Shown here: piece after piece, positions 35,741 to 56,074 of the stretch | Numbering within the stretch: position 1 is the stretch's first letter | Layout of the letters: each line of letters starts with the position of its first letter | Source of the DNA: Syngnathus acus | Taxonomy: Eukaryota > Chordata > Actinopteri > Syngnathiformes > Syngnathidae | Length of the DNA stretch: 64,000 nt | Assembly: GCF_901709675.1 (NCBI RefSeq) | Contig: NC_051106.1 | Coordinates: 3,048,001 to 3,112,000, forward strand | Reading direction: 5' to 3' | Translations under genes and position numbers: made by a program | Notes under the pieces: generated by a model | Seen by the model: only the letters and a program-made list of their open reading frames with translations | What the model was told of the DNA's origin: nothing | Database searches by the model: none

Positions 35741-36092
35741 GGCTACACCAAGGCCTGGCTACATCTACAACCTGTCCGATGCAAAAAGTCACTTGACAGA
35801 AGACAACATACCGTTTGAGTCATATTTTTCCATCAGGTGAGGATTGATGGTGAGCAGCTATGTGTTTGTTGTCTAAATACATTTAAAAATGACACATTTG
35901 GAGATTGGGCTGACTTGGTCTCAATTAAAAGTTAATCCATTTTCATTATCAAGACCAAAGTCTTGCACAAGTCCGGCCAACATGAACATACCACTACATT
36001 ATCAGTAACCCTACTAAAAGAGACAAAGATGAAATAACATTCAGGAAAAGTGGGAGAGAAATGGAGAGGAAGCAATGGTTTGATAAAAATAT

Positions 36093-36901
36093 TTTATTAG
36101 AGCAGACTTGTCTGATATTACATCAGTTTTAGACACCTTCATACAGTGTTAGAAATACTGAACAATCAATTTAAAGAGGGCATTATTTTGTTTTCTTTTG
36201 AAATACGGAATATAGTGGGGCAAAGTGGAGTTGACATTATTTTAAGACAAAATTGCTGATTACTAATTTCAAAGGACCAAGACGTTCAGTCGCCAGGCAA
36301 ATCTGCTGTGATTTCTTGAGAATAACACACACTTATACACACTCAAACTAGCCCTTCAAAAACAGCAAATTCTCATATGAGTATCGATGCTTTAAAAAAA
36401 AAAAGTATTATCAGCCTATTAACTTGATGGATCTGGATTTCTGGGAACTAACCCTTAATTTTGAATTATATTTTTTGGAACAGAAAAATGCATGTTTATC
36501 TGAAGAAATTTCAGTCATTTTTTTTTTACAGACAGGAGTCAAAGGTGCTTCTAGGGTAGAACTTGATAATGAATCTGCAGGAGACAGCAGTGTACCAGCC
36601 TGGTAAACAGAGAGAGGGGAGGGCAATCAAAACATTGATTACATTTACTCATAATTCCAACAAACAAAAGTGAAAATAATTGTGTGTTGTCGTTTTGTCC
36701 GGCCGTTATAAGGCTACTTGCTGATTCAATGAGGTCATAATGGTGCCATTATAATTGTGGGTGGTATTTTTGTTTTGTTTAGTCAAAAATACTACCACCA
36801 TGAAAGGTGTAATTAAGACAAAAACAAAAAATCCTACGACTTTTGCACAGTGCTTGCTGAACGACTGATATGGGAAGGAAACGTTCTTACCAGCATCCAG
36901 C
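36093..36901 (-). other. mthfd1: mthfd1 3' UTR
   Basis: The minus strand after the stop runs AT-rich to a poly(A) signal (AATAAA on the minus strand, 36098-36093). No further feature is supported; the interval 35750-36090 is plain AT-rich intergenic DNA. Confidence 0.5.
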
Positions 36902-45450
<8,549 letters not shown>

Positions 45451-47371
45451 CTTAGTAGGTTGACAGATCGTTCGTATCTCCTTTCTGGACCACGCGCACT
45501 GCTGTATTTCTAAAATACTGTATATGCCAAAAGACTTTTGGGACGTAAAGCGACAAAAGTGACGTAAAACGCTCTATCCGCGATCACTGTACTCACTTTG
45601 ACCAATCGGCGTGCTCATCACAGAAATAGGCGGGGTTATTGTGAAACTGTCACTCCTTGAAAACCAATCGAGTGCTTGCTTTAGCCCGACTAAAGATTCA
45701 ATCCACCAATTAAGATTCCATTATTTGCTTTTAACAACCATTGGTGTTTAGCAAAGGCGTTTCTTCAATGTCATTGGTGCAAAATGTTAAAACGTCGCAC
45801 TTGAAATAAGGGAAACATACTATTATTTAGTGTCAGTCGTGTTTTCTTTTCAATAAAGTGTGTAGCTCAGTACTCCTTACCCTTTGTTGAGCCGTAGCTC
45901 GCATTTTACATTAGAAAATTCTAACAGATTGGACACTGATAGGTGTTTTACCCGTAGGTACACACTAGGGGGCGCTACGCTCTTGAACAAAGAGGCGCAT
46001 ACGGTATTAATATAATTATTTCCTGTGCCCCTACCATTTGGATTGCATATGCATGTTGGCTTTTAAGAATGGCACCTGATTTAGCTGCACAATCTCTTAT
46101 ATTTATTATATTTCTGCGTATATGTGAAGTTTATTTGTAATACACAGCATTTGATGATACTTTGCATTGTATTGACATGTATAAGAAAAGCAGACTGTAC
46201 CGTTTAAGGCAGGCATTTATTTTAAAACTGGGTACAACTGCACCTCACAGACTGACTACAATGTATGTAAAATGGATTTCATTCGAAAGTGGAAGGCTAC
46301 TGTTGCTAGGGTTAGCATGTATTTCCAGTACTAATCCACAGGATAGTTAAATTCAACATCATTGCCCGTCGCACAATGGGACATAGAAAAAATAAAGAAG
46401 AAGAAGCAGAGTGGTCATTTGGCAAACATTGACATCATTTTTTTTTTTTCTTTACACAAACGTACAAGTGGTCGTCCATCAGATTTCTTTGAACAAGCAC
46501 TTTGGTGAAAGTGGTGCCAATGACATTAGATAGGCCACAAGTGTACAAACTCGGGTTTAACATCCTTTTTCTTTTTGCAGATTTACGTTTGCAGATTTAC
46601 TATCAGCTTCACGCCAAAAGCAGTTTGGCCTACACGAATAGATAAAACAAAAACATTGTACTTAACAGACATAATGGTGACGGCACAAAATTACGCCTGC
46701 ATAATTTGTGCAGCCCATTCTGGAAGGGTGTTAACAAAAAAACAGTTGATAAGACTACAGGACATGAAACAAAAATTTAAAATCATAAATACAGCACCCA
46801 TTCACATCTTACATGTTTGAAAAATTGAAAGAAAAACACAAATGTCACGGCCTTTATAAGTTAAACCTAATTTAAAGTCTCTTATTTTAATTGAAGAACT
46901 AAACGGTTACCTTTAGCATATCAGGGGCAATGCAGAAGAACGCATCTTCTCTGGAGCGACAATGCACATACACACAAATACACAAAAAGTTGCAATTCTT
47001 GTACACATGAAACAGTCCGTTTGAATCTACCTGTCCCTAAAAAGAAAACATGAATGGAATGAACAAGCATGCACATCAAAATGAGTCTCACGTCATCAAC
47101 TAGCCTTTGATCGGACATTAGCGGCCACAAGTGTTAAATCAACACGTGCTCCGTTACAGCAAAAACAAGATTGCCTTGGCTTTTTAAAGACGCACAACTT
47201 CATATTTTTCTTATTGCATGACGTAAATGCCATTATCGTAAATGCATATATGCGCATCTTACAATATGTGTCAAACATTTTTGGGGGGGGTTAGTGCAAC
47301 TCGGACCTTGCAAACAAAAGTGTTCATATTAGTATGTTGATGACACTCAACCATGAACAACACTTCCATTA
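45451..47371. other. Intergenic and mthfd1 upstream region
   Basis: Holds the mthfd1 5' UTR and promoter directly upstream of 45450, with no TATA box that I can defend. No coding exon is supported between here and the Penelope-like insertion; short open frames (for example 46575-46820) lack codon or homology support. Confidence 0.5.
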
Positions 47372-47614
47372 TTTCGATTAGTTTCATAATGTCTTCTGAA
47401 TGCTATTGATGAGATTCTTATTTTCAGACAAATGATAGAAATGTTTTCGTTGTTACCTGCTGCTGACAGTTTCGACTGCGCACTCCAGTCTTCCTCAGAA
47501 GACGCCAAATTCCGCTGCACTTTCCTGGCCAACGGTTCCACGTTGGTGAAGACGGCTCGGGCACTTGGCCTGTGACCAAAGATTCACTTGTGTATATCAC
47601 ATCCAGCTTCATCA

Positions 47615-48025
47615 ATGGACTCAAGTCGAGTTGAAGGAGGACTTAATGTCACCTTAACCATCACGTTACTCATGTATGGAAAGGAGGTTGGAAGTATCAT
47701 TGGCAAGAAAGGAGAGTCAGTGAAGAAAATGAGAGAAGAAAGTGGCGCCCACATCAACATCTCTGATGGGAACTGTCCGGAGAGGATCATAACCCTGGCA
47801 GGACCCACCACCTCCATTTTCAAAGCGTTCTCCATGATCATAGAGAAACTGGAGGACATCAGCACCTCAATGACTAACAGTACAGCCACCAGCAAACCAC
47901 CAGTCACCATGCGCCTCGTTGTGCCTGCCAGCTAGTGCGGCACGCTCATCGGCAAAGGGGGCGGCAAGATCAAAGAAATCAGAGAATCAGCAGGAGCTGT
48001 CCAACTCAACAGAACGTGCCATCAC
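47615..48025 (+). pseudogene. Processed poly(rC)-binding protein fragment (PCBP2-like), KH1 and start of KH2
   Basis: It starts at the parental ATG (MDSSRVEGGLNVTLTI) and reads through the KH1 core GKEVGSIIGKKGESVKKMRE, then ISDGNCPERIITLAGPT, into SKPPVTMRLVVPAS. There a CAG codon has become TAG (47933-47935). KH2 continues as CGTLIGKGGGKIKEIRESAG, then an internal deletion of roughly 25-30 bases, then NSTERAIT before the sequence switches to Penelope reverse transcriptase. The parental genes carry introns in this span (established for PCBP2-4); none is present here, so this is an RNA-derived copy. Confidence 0.85.
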
Positions 48026-48550
48026 GGAAGATTCGCAATGGGAGACCCACTATCCGCAATAATGAGCAGTTTTTTCCATGGAGGACCTGGAAACCAAAGC
48101 CATCAACACAGCACCCACTCTCTGTAAACCCACATTCTGGAAAAGATACGTTGACGACATCCTGGGAAAAAAAAAAATCAATCTGGACACACACAAGAGC
48201 TCACCAACCATCTGAACACCATGGACAACACTGGCAACATACAATTCACACACGAAGAGGAAATAAACCGGACCATATCTTTCCTGGACATGAACGTCCA
48301 CCACAAAGACGACGGCAGCATCAAGATTACAGTTTACAGAAAACCCACCCATCCGGACCAGTACCTCCTCTGGACATCAGAACACCCCATAGCACACAAA
48401 CTATCAGTAGTCAGAACATTATACGACCGAACCACCACCACCATAACTGAAGAGAAAGACAGACAGGAGGAGGAAAAACACATTCAACAAGCTCTCACAC
48501 GTTGTCAATATCCAAGATGGGCCATAAACAAAGGAAAACAACAAGTCAAA
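48026..48550 (+). pseudogene. Penelope-like reverse transcriptase fragment
   Basis: Right after the PCBP piece the frame reads MGDPLSAIMSSFFMEDLE, then KPTFWKRYVDDILG with the catalytic YVDD at 48147-48158. A 10-A run at about 48167-48176 shifts the frame. The continuation reads NIQFTHEEE, ISFLDMNVHHKDDGSIKITV and YRKPTHPDQYL, the typical post-YVDD block of Penelope-like elements. Upstream reverse-transcriptase motifs and a recognisable GIY-YIG endonuclease are missing. Confidence 0.8.
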
Positions 48551-48756
48551 AATCACCAGGGGCGGACGGGCCGGCTCAGCGGACTTTGAAAGGTCTGCCG
48601 AGCCGCCCAATGAATAAATGACGCGTCACCAACACGTCGGATGACGGCTCTGAGGAAGACTGGAGTGCGCAGTCGAACTTGTCAGCAGCAGGTAACGACG
48701 AAAACATTTCTATCATTTGTCTGAAAATAAGAATCTAATCAATAACACTTCCATTA

Positions 48757-50165
48757 ATCTACTGGGGCGCAACTGTTAGACAGCATGACTGCACGTAACG
48801 CCATGACAAAGAAAAACAGACATTTTGAGTTTGTGGCACACAAGGACTGACGGCTGCAATTTAGGATAAAAAAAAAGATGCTTTGGCACTTTATTATATA
48901 TATATTATATATAATATATATATGTTATATATTTATATATTTGTGACCAAAGTCTTGCTTGAATGGGGAATGCGTTTTAACCTGCTTGGAGGTGGTCAAT
49001 GAGTCTGCTTGTTGTCTTTGGAGTGGCTATTCTTCGAAGAGATAGAGCGAGCTTCTCTTTCAGTGCTCTTTGTATGGTGCATGTGCTTTAACAGATGAAC
49101 ACCAGACAGCTATAAGGAGCAGACAGAGGTTGACCCAGTTGTGCGAGGCAACACAGACCCGCATTGAATCCTAAATATAGCACCAGTTGGCATTGCAGAC
49201 AGACCAAAGGGTGCACAAAGGGTCAGGTTCGACAAAAGACAAGCGAGAGCACGATGTGACTTTTAAAGATGCAAAAGGGGTGAGAACAGAGAATGGAGGA
49301 ACGCGACACCTCTTCACACGCATACACACGATTGACCCAGTGTGATCAAACATTTACAGGCGATGCACTAAGGATATATTTATATCTATACATTTAATTT
49401 AGACTATTTACAAGTGAGAGAAACGCAGCCCTTGTTGAGAAAATAGAAAGAGTTGAAATCCTAGTTTTGTGAAGCATATATCGTAATGCAGAACCTCGTG
49501 TCTGCACGCACGAGTATCTATTCTGCATGCAGACGCGAAACCAAAACAATCCTATCCGACATGCAGATACCCCTTAAGCATACACACGGACACGCGCACG
49601 GACACACAGCTACCTGGCCAACAAACATTCATACGACTACACCGTCTACTGTTTTGCAGCAGTTGAACACAAGGTCCTCGTTGCAGCGGGGGGGGAGAAG
49701 TAGAAAATAAATAAATAAATGATCAATGGCTAAATAGGGGCAAACAGTTTGCTCAAGTACAAGAATTTTTAAACAAAACCGTGACAATTCTTTTTTTTTT
49801 TTTTTCCCCCCCCATAATCCTCTGGAAAATGGCTCCAAGTCTTCATTGTGGTCCAGCAGACATAAAGCAGACGTGTCCTCATGGCCGGCGCAGCAGCCAT
49901 TGCCATGTCAGCACAAGGCTCTTTATCTTCTCTCCAGACGCATCCCCCAACACCCCACCTGACCAGCCAGGAAGCCAGCCGATCGCATCCATCCCGCCAG
50001 CAAGCTTGTTGTCCACTGCTGCCTATGCTGGTGTTTGGCAATCCTTTGCACCTCGAGGATGAAAAGGATGTGGGGACGGAATAAGGATTCAACGGGGGGG
50101 AGGCGGGGGGATTGCAGCTTCGTGTTCAAGTTGACTCATTAGGTGCTCGTTGGCTGGGCCATGGG
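48757..50165 (-). other. klhl28: klhl28 3' UTR region
   Basis: After the klhl28 stop the minus strand runs to AATAAA (48895-48890), a likely poly(A) signal next to a TA repeat (48893-48942). No other gene is supported in this span. Confidence 0.5.
48893..48942 (+). repeat. TA-rich microsatellite
   Basis: Interrupted TA dinucleotide runs of about 50 bases. Confidence 0.8.
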
Positions 50166-52903
50166 TCAAAGGGAAGTCAGACCAAAGTTACAGCGGCAAT
50201 AAATCATGCCGCTGGAGTCCAACCAGCTATCTGAGATGGGATCATAGCGTTGGACAGTGTTCAGGTAAGATGATCCTGAGTGACCTCCCACGACATAGAG
50301 GTAATTGTCCACTATGGCAGAACCCACACCTGCAAGACACAAAAAGTGGAACAATTCTATGAATGTTTACTGAATCCAAATTTATATAATTATAATATAA
50401 TTCATATGCCAAGATGACAATTTGGAAAAGTCGAACGAACATTTAATTGTTGAGTCAGGTTAATGCTAAATATCATGGCTTCTCCAAATTTTGAATAGAT
50501 ACCATATGTGGCCCGGCAATATTAAATGTAATTTCAACGACTGTACAATATTAACTCACCAGTACGTGGATCGTTCATTGGTCGACAGGCTGTCCACTGG
50601 TTCTGGTGTGGGTCATACCTCTCGATGCTGGACAGGTGCGAGACCCCATTGTGTCCTCCCACCACAAATATGAAGCCAAGCATGACACCCACGCCGAAAT
50701 TAATCCTCTTGTCTGCCATGGGGGCTACCATTTCCCAGGCATCTTTGCTCGGGTCGTACCGCTCCACACTGTATGAAAAAGAGGCATGAGTAACATTTAC
50801 TAGTCATCTACTGGACAGTAGCCGTTAAGATAGTAAAAGTAACCTACGACGGCATGGAATTTGTTTGCACTTTGGAATTTCTAAATATATTTGTTGAAAC
50901 TGTACCAACATAATTTGCAACCAAATAAAACGAACCGCACCTCGTTGTGACCCATGCAACATAAATTTGGCTTCATACAAATCGATTAAATGAATCCTAC
51001 CAAAGACAAACTGGAACATTTGCAATCTGGGATTGTTTTGCACGAGGCAAGAGAAAAGCCATTGGGAGGAAAGGGGGGGGGAATCAGTCCCCTGAGGGTT
51101 TCTGTTCAAAACACAAACTCCTGAAGGCTTTTGGGAGTCAAGGAAACGAGCAACAGAGACAGTGCTTACCAAAGAGCCACAGCAACGGCACTCACTGAAA
51201 CTTCAGCTTCCACTTCACTTTTGACTTCACTCATAAACAAGCCTCTCGCCATTTTCTCAGCAACACGACATCCGGCGCTTTGATTAGTAGATTTAAAAAA
51301 AAAACTACCAAACTCTCGTTTGTGTGCCACTTCCTGGTTTTAATAAAGCAGCTCATGCCGTCCCACATTTTGTTATTTCACAACTGAATCGTACCTGTTC
51401 ATATGAGCCGGTCCATATCCTCCAATAGCATAAACCATGCCATCCAGCACAGCGGTGGCAAAGCAGCTGCGGGACTTGGTCATTGGTGCCACAGGCTGCC
51501 ACTCCTTCAATTTGGGGACGTACTTTTCTCCTGATTGGAGGTAATATTGGCCATCATAGCCTCCAAGTGCATACAGCTCTCCAGCCAGGACCACCACGCC
51601 AAGTGTGCTGCGACATTCGGCCATATGCTCTACTGAAGACCAGGTGTTACTTTCAGGGTCCCAGCTCTCCACCGTGCTTTCGTGCCTCCTGTAGCTAATG
51701 CCCTGTCTCATGTGTGTGGCGATGCCTCCCACCACATACACCTTGTGGTCAAGCACTGCCACTCCAAACTCATATCTGGGAACACTGAGAGGCGCTAGTC
51801 CTATCCATGAATCCGTCTGAGGGAAATACATTTCCATGCTGCAAGGAAAAAAAGCAGATTACATCTGTTAGCTACACTGCTAACATACAAAAGGGAAGAA
51901 AACAGCTGCTAGCATTTGGTTATTACCTTTCTAATGTGGCGAATAGTCCAGCCTTGCCTCCTACTGCCAGCAGTACCTTTGGGGCACACCTTGGTACTTG
52001 CAGACAACACCAGTCTGATAAGAGAGTCTATGCTCAGGCATGAAATGATATTTGAGGGCCTCGTTGAGCAAGTGCTTCACGCTGTTGGTCATCTCGTATG
52101 AGATGATTTGCTTTCATATAAACGAGTTAGAAATTTGACGCTGAGAAGTGGAAGGCGTACGCAGTGCAGCAGCTGAGCCAAATGCTGCTGTCGTTCCGTT
52201 ACATCGTATTTATCCAAGACTCCAAGGCATAAAAATACAGTCTCCTCCGTACCACCCTTAAGACAGTCATTGGACACAATTTCATCCAGCCTTGCCCTAG
52301 TCAGTTCAAAACACTCTTCAGTCGACAGACCTCTTCGAAATTCTCACAAATGAACTTGTTGCAGCCAGGCATAGATCATGACAGCATATGTCTCTGCAAA
52401 CGGGAGATACCGATACAGTTCCCAGCATCCAGCTGGCTTTCCAGGAAGGAACAGCATTCCTTTAGTACTAGCTTGACCTGGAGTAGGTTGGCTGCCGGTA
52501 GCAAAGATTCCACAGTTTCCTGGGAGATGAACACTGTGCCAGTGTATGCGTACTCAACAATGGCCTATCAGGGGTGAAAAATAGAGTCAGGAAAATAATG
52601 GTAGAAAAATTATTGTTTCATTTTAAGCGGCTTCCATCTTACCTGCAAGGCTGTCTCGTCAATACACTGGAATTCAACCTCAGCGGTTTCTTTTTCGGAC
52701 AGGTTACCTGTGAACATGGCCTTGAAGTAGGGACTAATGCTTGCCAGCACTACTTTGTGGGCATGGATTTTGGCATCGCCCACCCGGAGCACAATGTCGC
52801 ATAGTTCGTGGTCCTGCCGCAAGAGCTGGAGGCCTTGCAGCAGTTGTTCAGAATGCGGCCGTGTGAGACTGGCAAACATATAAGACTGGTCCTGCTGGTC
52901 CAT
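50166..52903 (-). CDS. klhl28: Kelch-like protein 28 (BTB-BACK-Kelch), second coding exon damaged
   Basis: BTB-Kelch protein; the family mostly serves as CUL3 ubiquitin-ligase adaptors. Coding exons 5' to 3': 52903-52643, 52564-51927, 51838-51395, 50768-50560, 50329-50166. The exon lengths sum to 1716 nt, exactly 571 codons plus stop. The start is MDQQDQSYMFASLTRPHSEQ, followed by the BTB core LLRQDHELCDIVLRVGDAKI and KVVLASISPYFKAMFTGNLS. Exons 3-5 are open and give Kelch blades with VYVVGGIA, LYALGGYDG, VYAIGGYGP, IFVVGGHNG, LYVVGGHSG and the end CRCNFGLTSL. The second exon (end of BTB, BACK, first blade) is recognisable throughout but needs several frame changes. Synteny beside togaram1 supports the identity. 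Confidence 0.9.
51927..52564 (-). other. klhl28: klhl28 exon 2 with multiple 1-bp indels
   Basis: The exon opens in frame (AIVEYAYTGTVFISQETVES to NCIGISR) and then loses frame near 52400. Further slips are at about 52388, 52372, 52318, 52231 (extra T in a T run), 52212 (missing A in an A run), 52112 (extra A) and 51995-52005. Between slips the expected BACK-domain words return: SNDCLKGGTEETVF, KYDVTERQQHLAQLL, VRLPLLSVKFLTRLYE, then CAPKVLLAVGGKAGLF. The total length of 638 bp is what an intact 571-residue protein needs, so gains and losses cancel. Confidence 0.8.
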
Positions 52904-53985
52904 CTGGAAGCAGAAGCACATCAAATAACGTTATATTGACAGTTTTTCTCGAAGCCAAACTCGAATATGTAATATTTTTCTGTGGTTAGACACCTGAAAA
53001 GACAAGGACATGCAAGGAAATGACATGCTGTTTTAGATCCATAAAATATTGGAGAAAGGCTTCCATCATTCAGACCAGCTGATAGGTTTAAGGAAGCATG
53101 AGCATCTTGTGCTAAAGATGCAGGTTCAATGGCAGGCAACGTTTTTTAATTAAACGTCTAGAGCTACAGCGCGTGTGTGACAATAGACTATCACAATCGA
53201 GAGGGTAGCGAGTTTATTGGCAAGTGCTTCTACACGGTTTTGTCAAATAATTGCACGATTGAAAGCTTGCTAACTACCTCTTAGCGTCACATCAGCTTGA
53301 GCGCTAGCTAGTACAGTCAACCCAAACACCGCTAAATTTAGCACTAACACATTTCTGACGGCCGTGTGTTAGCATTTACACGAAAATGCGGAATTGTCAG
53401 GAACATGACATTACAAGAAAAAGAAAAAAAACACTAGACCTATATGTTCTGTATGTAGTAGCACTGCAGAAAATAGCTGCTAAAAATAAACACGGTTACT
53501 AGCTGCATCATTGATTGATATACAGTAACATGGCTGACAGAGACAGACAAAACGTAACGTTTTGGTAAGCTGTCCGCTAATAAGTTGCGTGTCATTGCGA
53601 CACAAGCAAAACGAACCTGGAACTTAATCGTACGCCGTCTGCTGAGCCGCTGTGGTGATCGATTTTGCAGTGACGGCAGTTCAGCAGTGACGAGAGGGAA
53701 CCCCGGGCGGCTATCAAGCAAAACAACCCACTGCCAAGCTAGCCACAAAGCTACAGATAAGTTGGTTTTATAATGAGCGTGTAAATAGCACACCACTTCC
53801 GTTACTTTCAAACTAACAGCACAACCACTTCTACTCCTTTCAAAATAGAAGCTATTATTATTTGGTTTTATTTCAAATATAAGGATGTGAATAATGCGAT
53901 TATGAGTACTGTAAAAACAATAAAAAAAATTAAAAAGATTATTTATAATTACTAACACGAACACTACTACAGTAAAGTACGTTTA
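52904..53985 (-). other. klhl28 upstream region and 5' UTR
   Basis: An acceptor-like CTTCTGCTTCCAG immediately precedes the start codon, so at least one upstream non-coding exon is expected. GC-richer sequence at 53600-53720 could be the promoter. No other gene seen. Confidence 0.45.
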
Positions 53986-54044
53986 ATACTACTACTACTA
54001 CTACTACTAATAATAATAATAATGATGATAATAATAATAATAAC
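53986..54044 (+). repeat. TAC/TAA trinucleotide microsatellite
   Basis: TAC units followed by TAA/TGA units, directly abutting the next repeat. Confidence 0.85.
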
Positions 54045-54180
54045 TGGGTAGCGCGTCCGCCTCACAGTTCAGAGGGCGTGGGTTCGATTCACATCCAGCC
54101 CTCCCTATGTGAGTTTGCATGTTCTCCCCGGGCCCGCGTGGTTTTTCTCCGGGCACACCGGTTTCCTCCCACATCCCAAA
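54045..54180 (+). repeat. Interspersed repeat with B-box-like GGTTCGATTC
   Basis: GCGCGTCCGCCTCACAGTTC, GGTTCGATTC at 54081, GAGTTTGCATGTTCTCCCC and CCGGTTTCCTCCCACATCCC match the reverse complement of the repeat at 29156-29465. It ends abruptly where hAT MITE sequence begins. Confidence 0.65.
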
Positions 54181-54278
54181 GTAATGACACACGAATTGAT
54201 GCCCAATTTGTCTTCGCGGGCCACATAAAATGATGTGGCGGGTCGTATCTGGCCCCCGGGCCTTGAGTTTGACACCTG
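54181..54278 (-). mobile_element. Truncated hAT-type MITE (GTGTCAAACTC family), copy 4
   Basis: Only the last ~98 bp of the family is present (GCGGGCCACATAAAATGATG through CCTTGAGTTTGACACCTG). The missing half is replaced by the unrelated repeat at 54045-54180. Confidence 0.75.
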
Positions 54279-55597
54279 GGCGCTAGAGGGCGTCCGGGAC
54301 CTCACTCAAATGACATCATCATTACGTAGAAGAAAGTAGCGACGAGAACAAAACCGCACTCGGTTAAAAGCACTCAAACAGAAGCGTATCGCCTTCCATT
54401 CGGCTGCATCCGATAAACACGCAACTTTTGTGGCTGATCAGTAACATTAGCTACACGACAACCGCAACGACGAAAGTGGTAAGTTACGACGATAGACCTA
54501 AGTTATCATGTTAGCAGCACGTTAGCAACGTTATGTGTAGTACTGCTTGGTTGCAGTACAGAAGTGCGGGCTGCTTTCATTAGTATGGTAGCTACCACAG
54601 TGCTAACTTTATGATATTTAGCTTGATTATCCTTGACGAATGTTGGATCTCAAATGAGCCATCATCACATGCTGGTTCTTGCCTGTACCAAGAGCAATAC
54701 TCAAAGTCAAGGATTAGCAGTGATAGTTGCAGGCAGGGATGCTCTGGATTTTAAATCTCAATGCCTTCATGCACTCGACCGGATGATAACGAGTAATCAC
54801 GTTTGCTAAAACGGGTCCGATCTACATGAAATTTTGTTTCTTGTATTAAGTCGCTTTAAGTTAACGTTGTAAACAAAACAAGTATTGCGTGTTGTTTAAG
54901 ATGTCTGTCGTTGAGAAAGAAAACTAAAGATGTGGAGTTATAGTTGGTTCTTTATTGGCAAGATCTTGGGTTCTTTATTGGCGGTCAGTACACGCGGCAA
55001 TACAGCAGATGAAACCACAACCCCCACTCTCCAGGTAAGAAGGTTTTGTGCTGTCCGGAAAAAGCGGAAAAGCAAAAAGATGTCCTAATAAGCCTTATAA
55101 TATAAGGTAAATGTTAGGGTTTGCAGAATATCTTCATCTTCTGATTATGTTGGAATGTAACCTGTAATAATTTACCTAGCTTGTTCTGTCTTACCAAAAG
55201 TAGTAGACCAAAGTGCTAAGATCTTTTCACCTGATTGACTAGCTGCAGAGGAAGCAATCAAAGTTGCTTTGTTTCCACAAAGTCGTAAAAGGCCCCCCTG
55301 CTATGCTTTGATCAGCAGGGGAGCGGCTTCACCCCATCCTGTGTTCCCACACCTCCACTTTCAACCCCACTGTGTTTCTTCTCAATAAATATGTACCTGA
55401 TGAGGCCTGAGTCAGACTTCATTCGACCATCGCTGTAAGCACAGCGACGAGTGAACTCTCCGCCTGCAGGTGTCTGAAACGACTAACTTGTCTCCAGTGT
55501 GGTTCTTGCAAAATAAGTTAGAGTGAGCACTACCCTAACAGTAAATCTCTGCTCTGCTGTTTCCTGACTATTTGGTATCTATGCGAGAGTCACTGCC

Positions 55598-55637
<40 letters not shown>

Positions 55638-56074
55638 TGTGTGTGTGTGTGTGTGTGTGGTGTTGTGTGTTTGTCAGTGGTCTGTGCCTATGTGTATTGG
55701 AAGGTTACACAGCTCTTTGTGCTGTATACGTGCTCTGATGAGCAGTCATGTTTATATAAAATAAGACGAATGGCCTCGATCAACAACAGTCCATAGATAA
55801 AAGCTAAAGAGTTGATCTAATTATCCCAACACCTATTTTCATTTTGTTAGGAATACCTAGGTACATAGGCGTTGTGGAACAATGCGAGCGACTAGACTGT
55901 CTTTTGCTAAGTGTATTTTCTTGCCAAACTATCTAGCACAGCACAAAATACTATTGCGTAAATACGAGATCACCTATATTCAATTACTTCAACAAATAGC
56001 TTGCTCGCCGCTGTCCAAAAGACACTTTTGTTAGCCAAACATCGTTGAACAAGTGTTGTGATTGCAGTGTGAAA
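54279..56074 (+). other. Upstream region of the zinc-finger gene
   Basis: No supported exon. Contains a TG microsatellite (55601-55660). Transcription of the zinc-finger gene may begin in the GC-richer 54290-54480 segment; this is only a guess from composition. Confidence 0.4.
55601..55660 (+). repeat. TG microsatellite
   Basis: A (TG)n run of about 60 bases with two interruptions. Confidence 0.9.

Larger units (their letters stand above)
47372..48743 (+). mobile_element. Penelope-like element insertion carrying a PCBP retrocopy
   Basis: The insert is bounded by a perfect 13-bp direct repeat AACACTTCCATTA (47359-47371 and 48744-48756). About 100 bp near the left edge (47410-47505) is the inverted complement of the right edge (48645-48735), sharing ATTTTCAGACAAATGATAGA. 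Between them lie a PCBP2-like cDNA piece (47615-48025) and part of a Penelope-like reverse transcriptase (48026 to about 48550). Inverted terminal repeats and variable target duplications are known for Penelope-like elements. No intact reading frame remains. Confidence 0.8.

Noticed and set aside
36411-36626. Minus-strand frame with Ser/Leu-rich sequence between an acceptor-like CAG and a GTAAAA, downstream of mthfd1
   Set aside because: The opposite strand is equally open, and nothing joins it to the complete mthfd1 coding sequence. It is best read as 3' UTR.
48221-48589. An independent small gene with FLDMNVHHKDDGS and YRKPTHPDQ
   Set aside because: It is the frame-shifted continuation of the Penelope-like reverse transcriptase past an A run, within the 13-bp target duplication.
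54061-54100. tRNA gene suggested by GGTTCGATTC and the preceding G/C-rich arm
   Set aside because: No cloverleaf can be drawn. The same segment recurs inside the longer repeat at 29156-29465, so it is a repeat with a B-box-like word.
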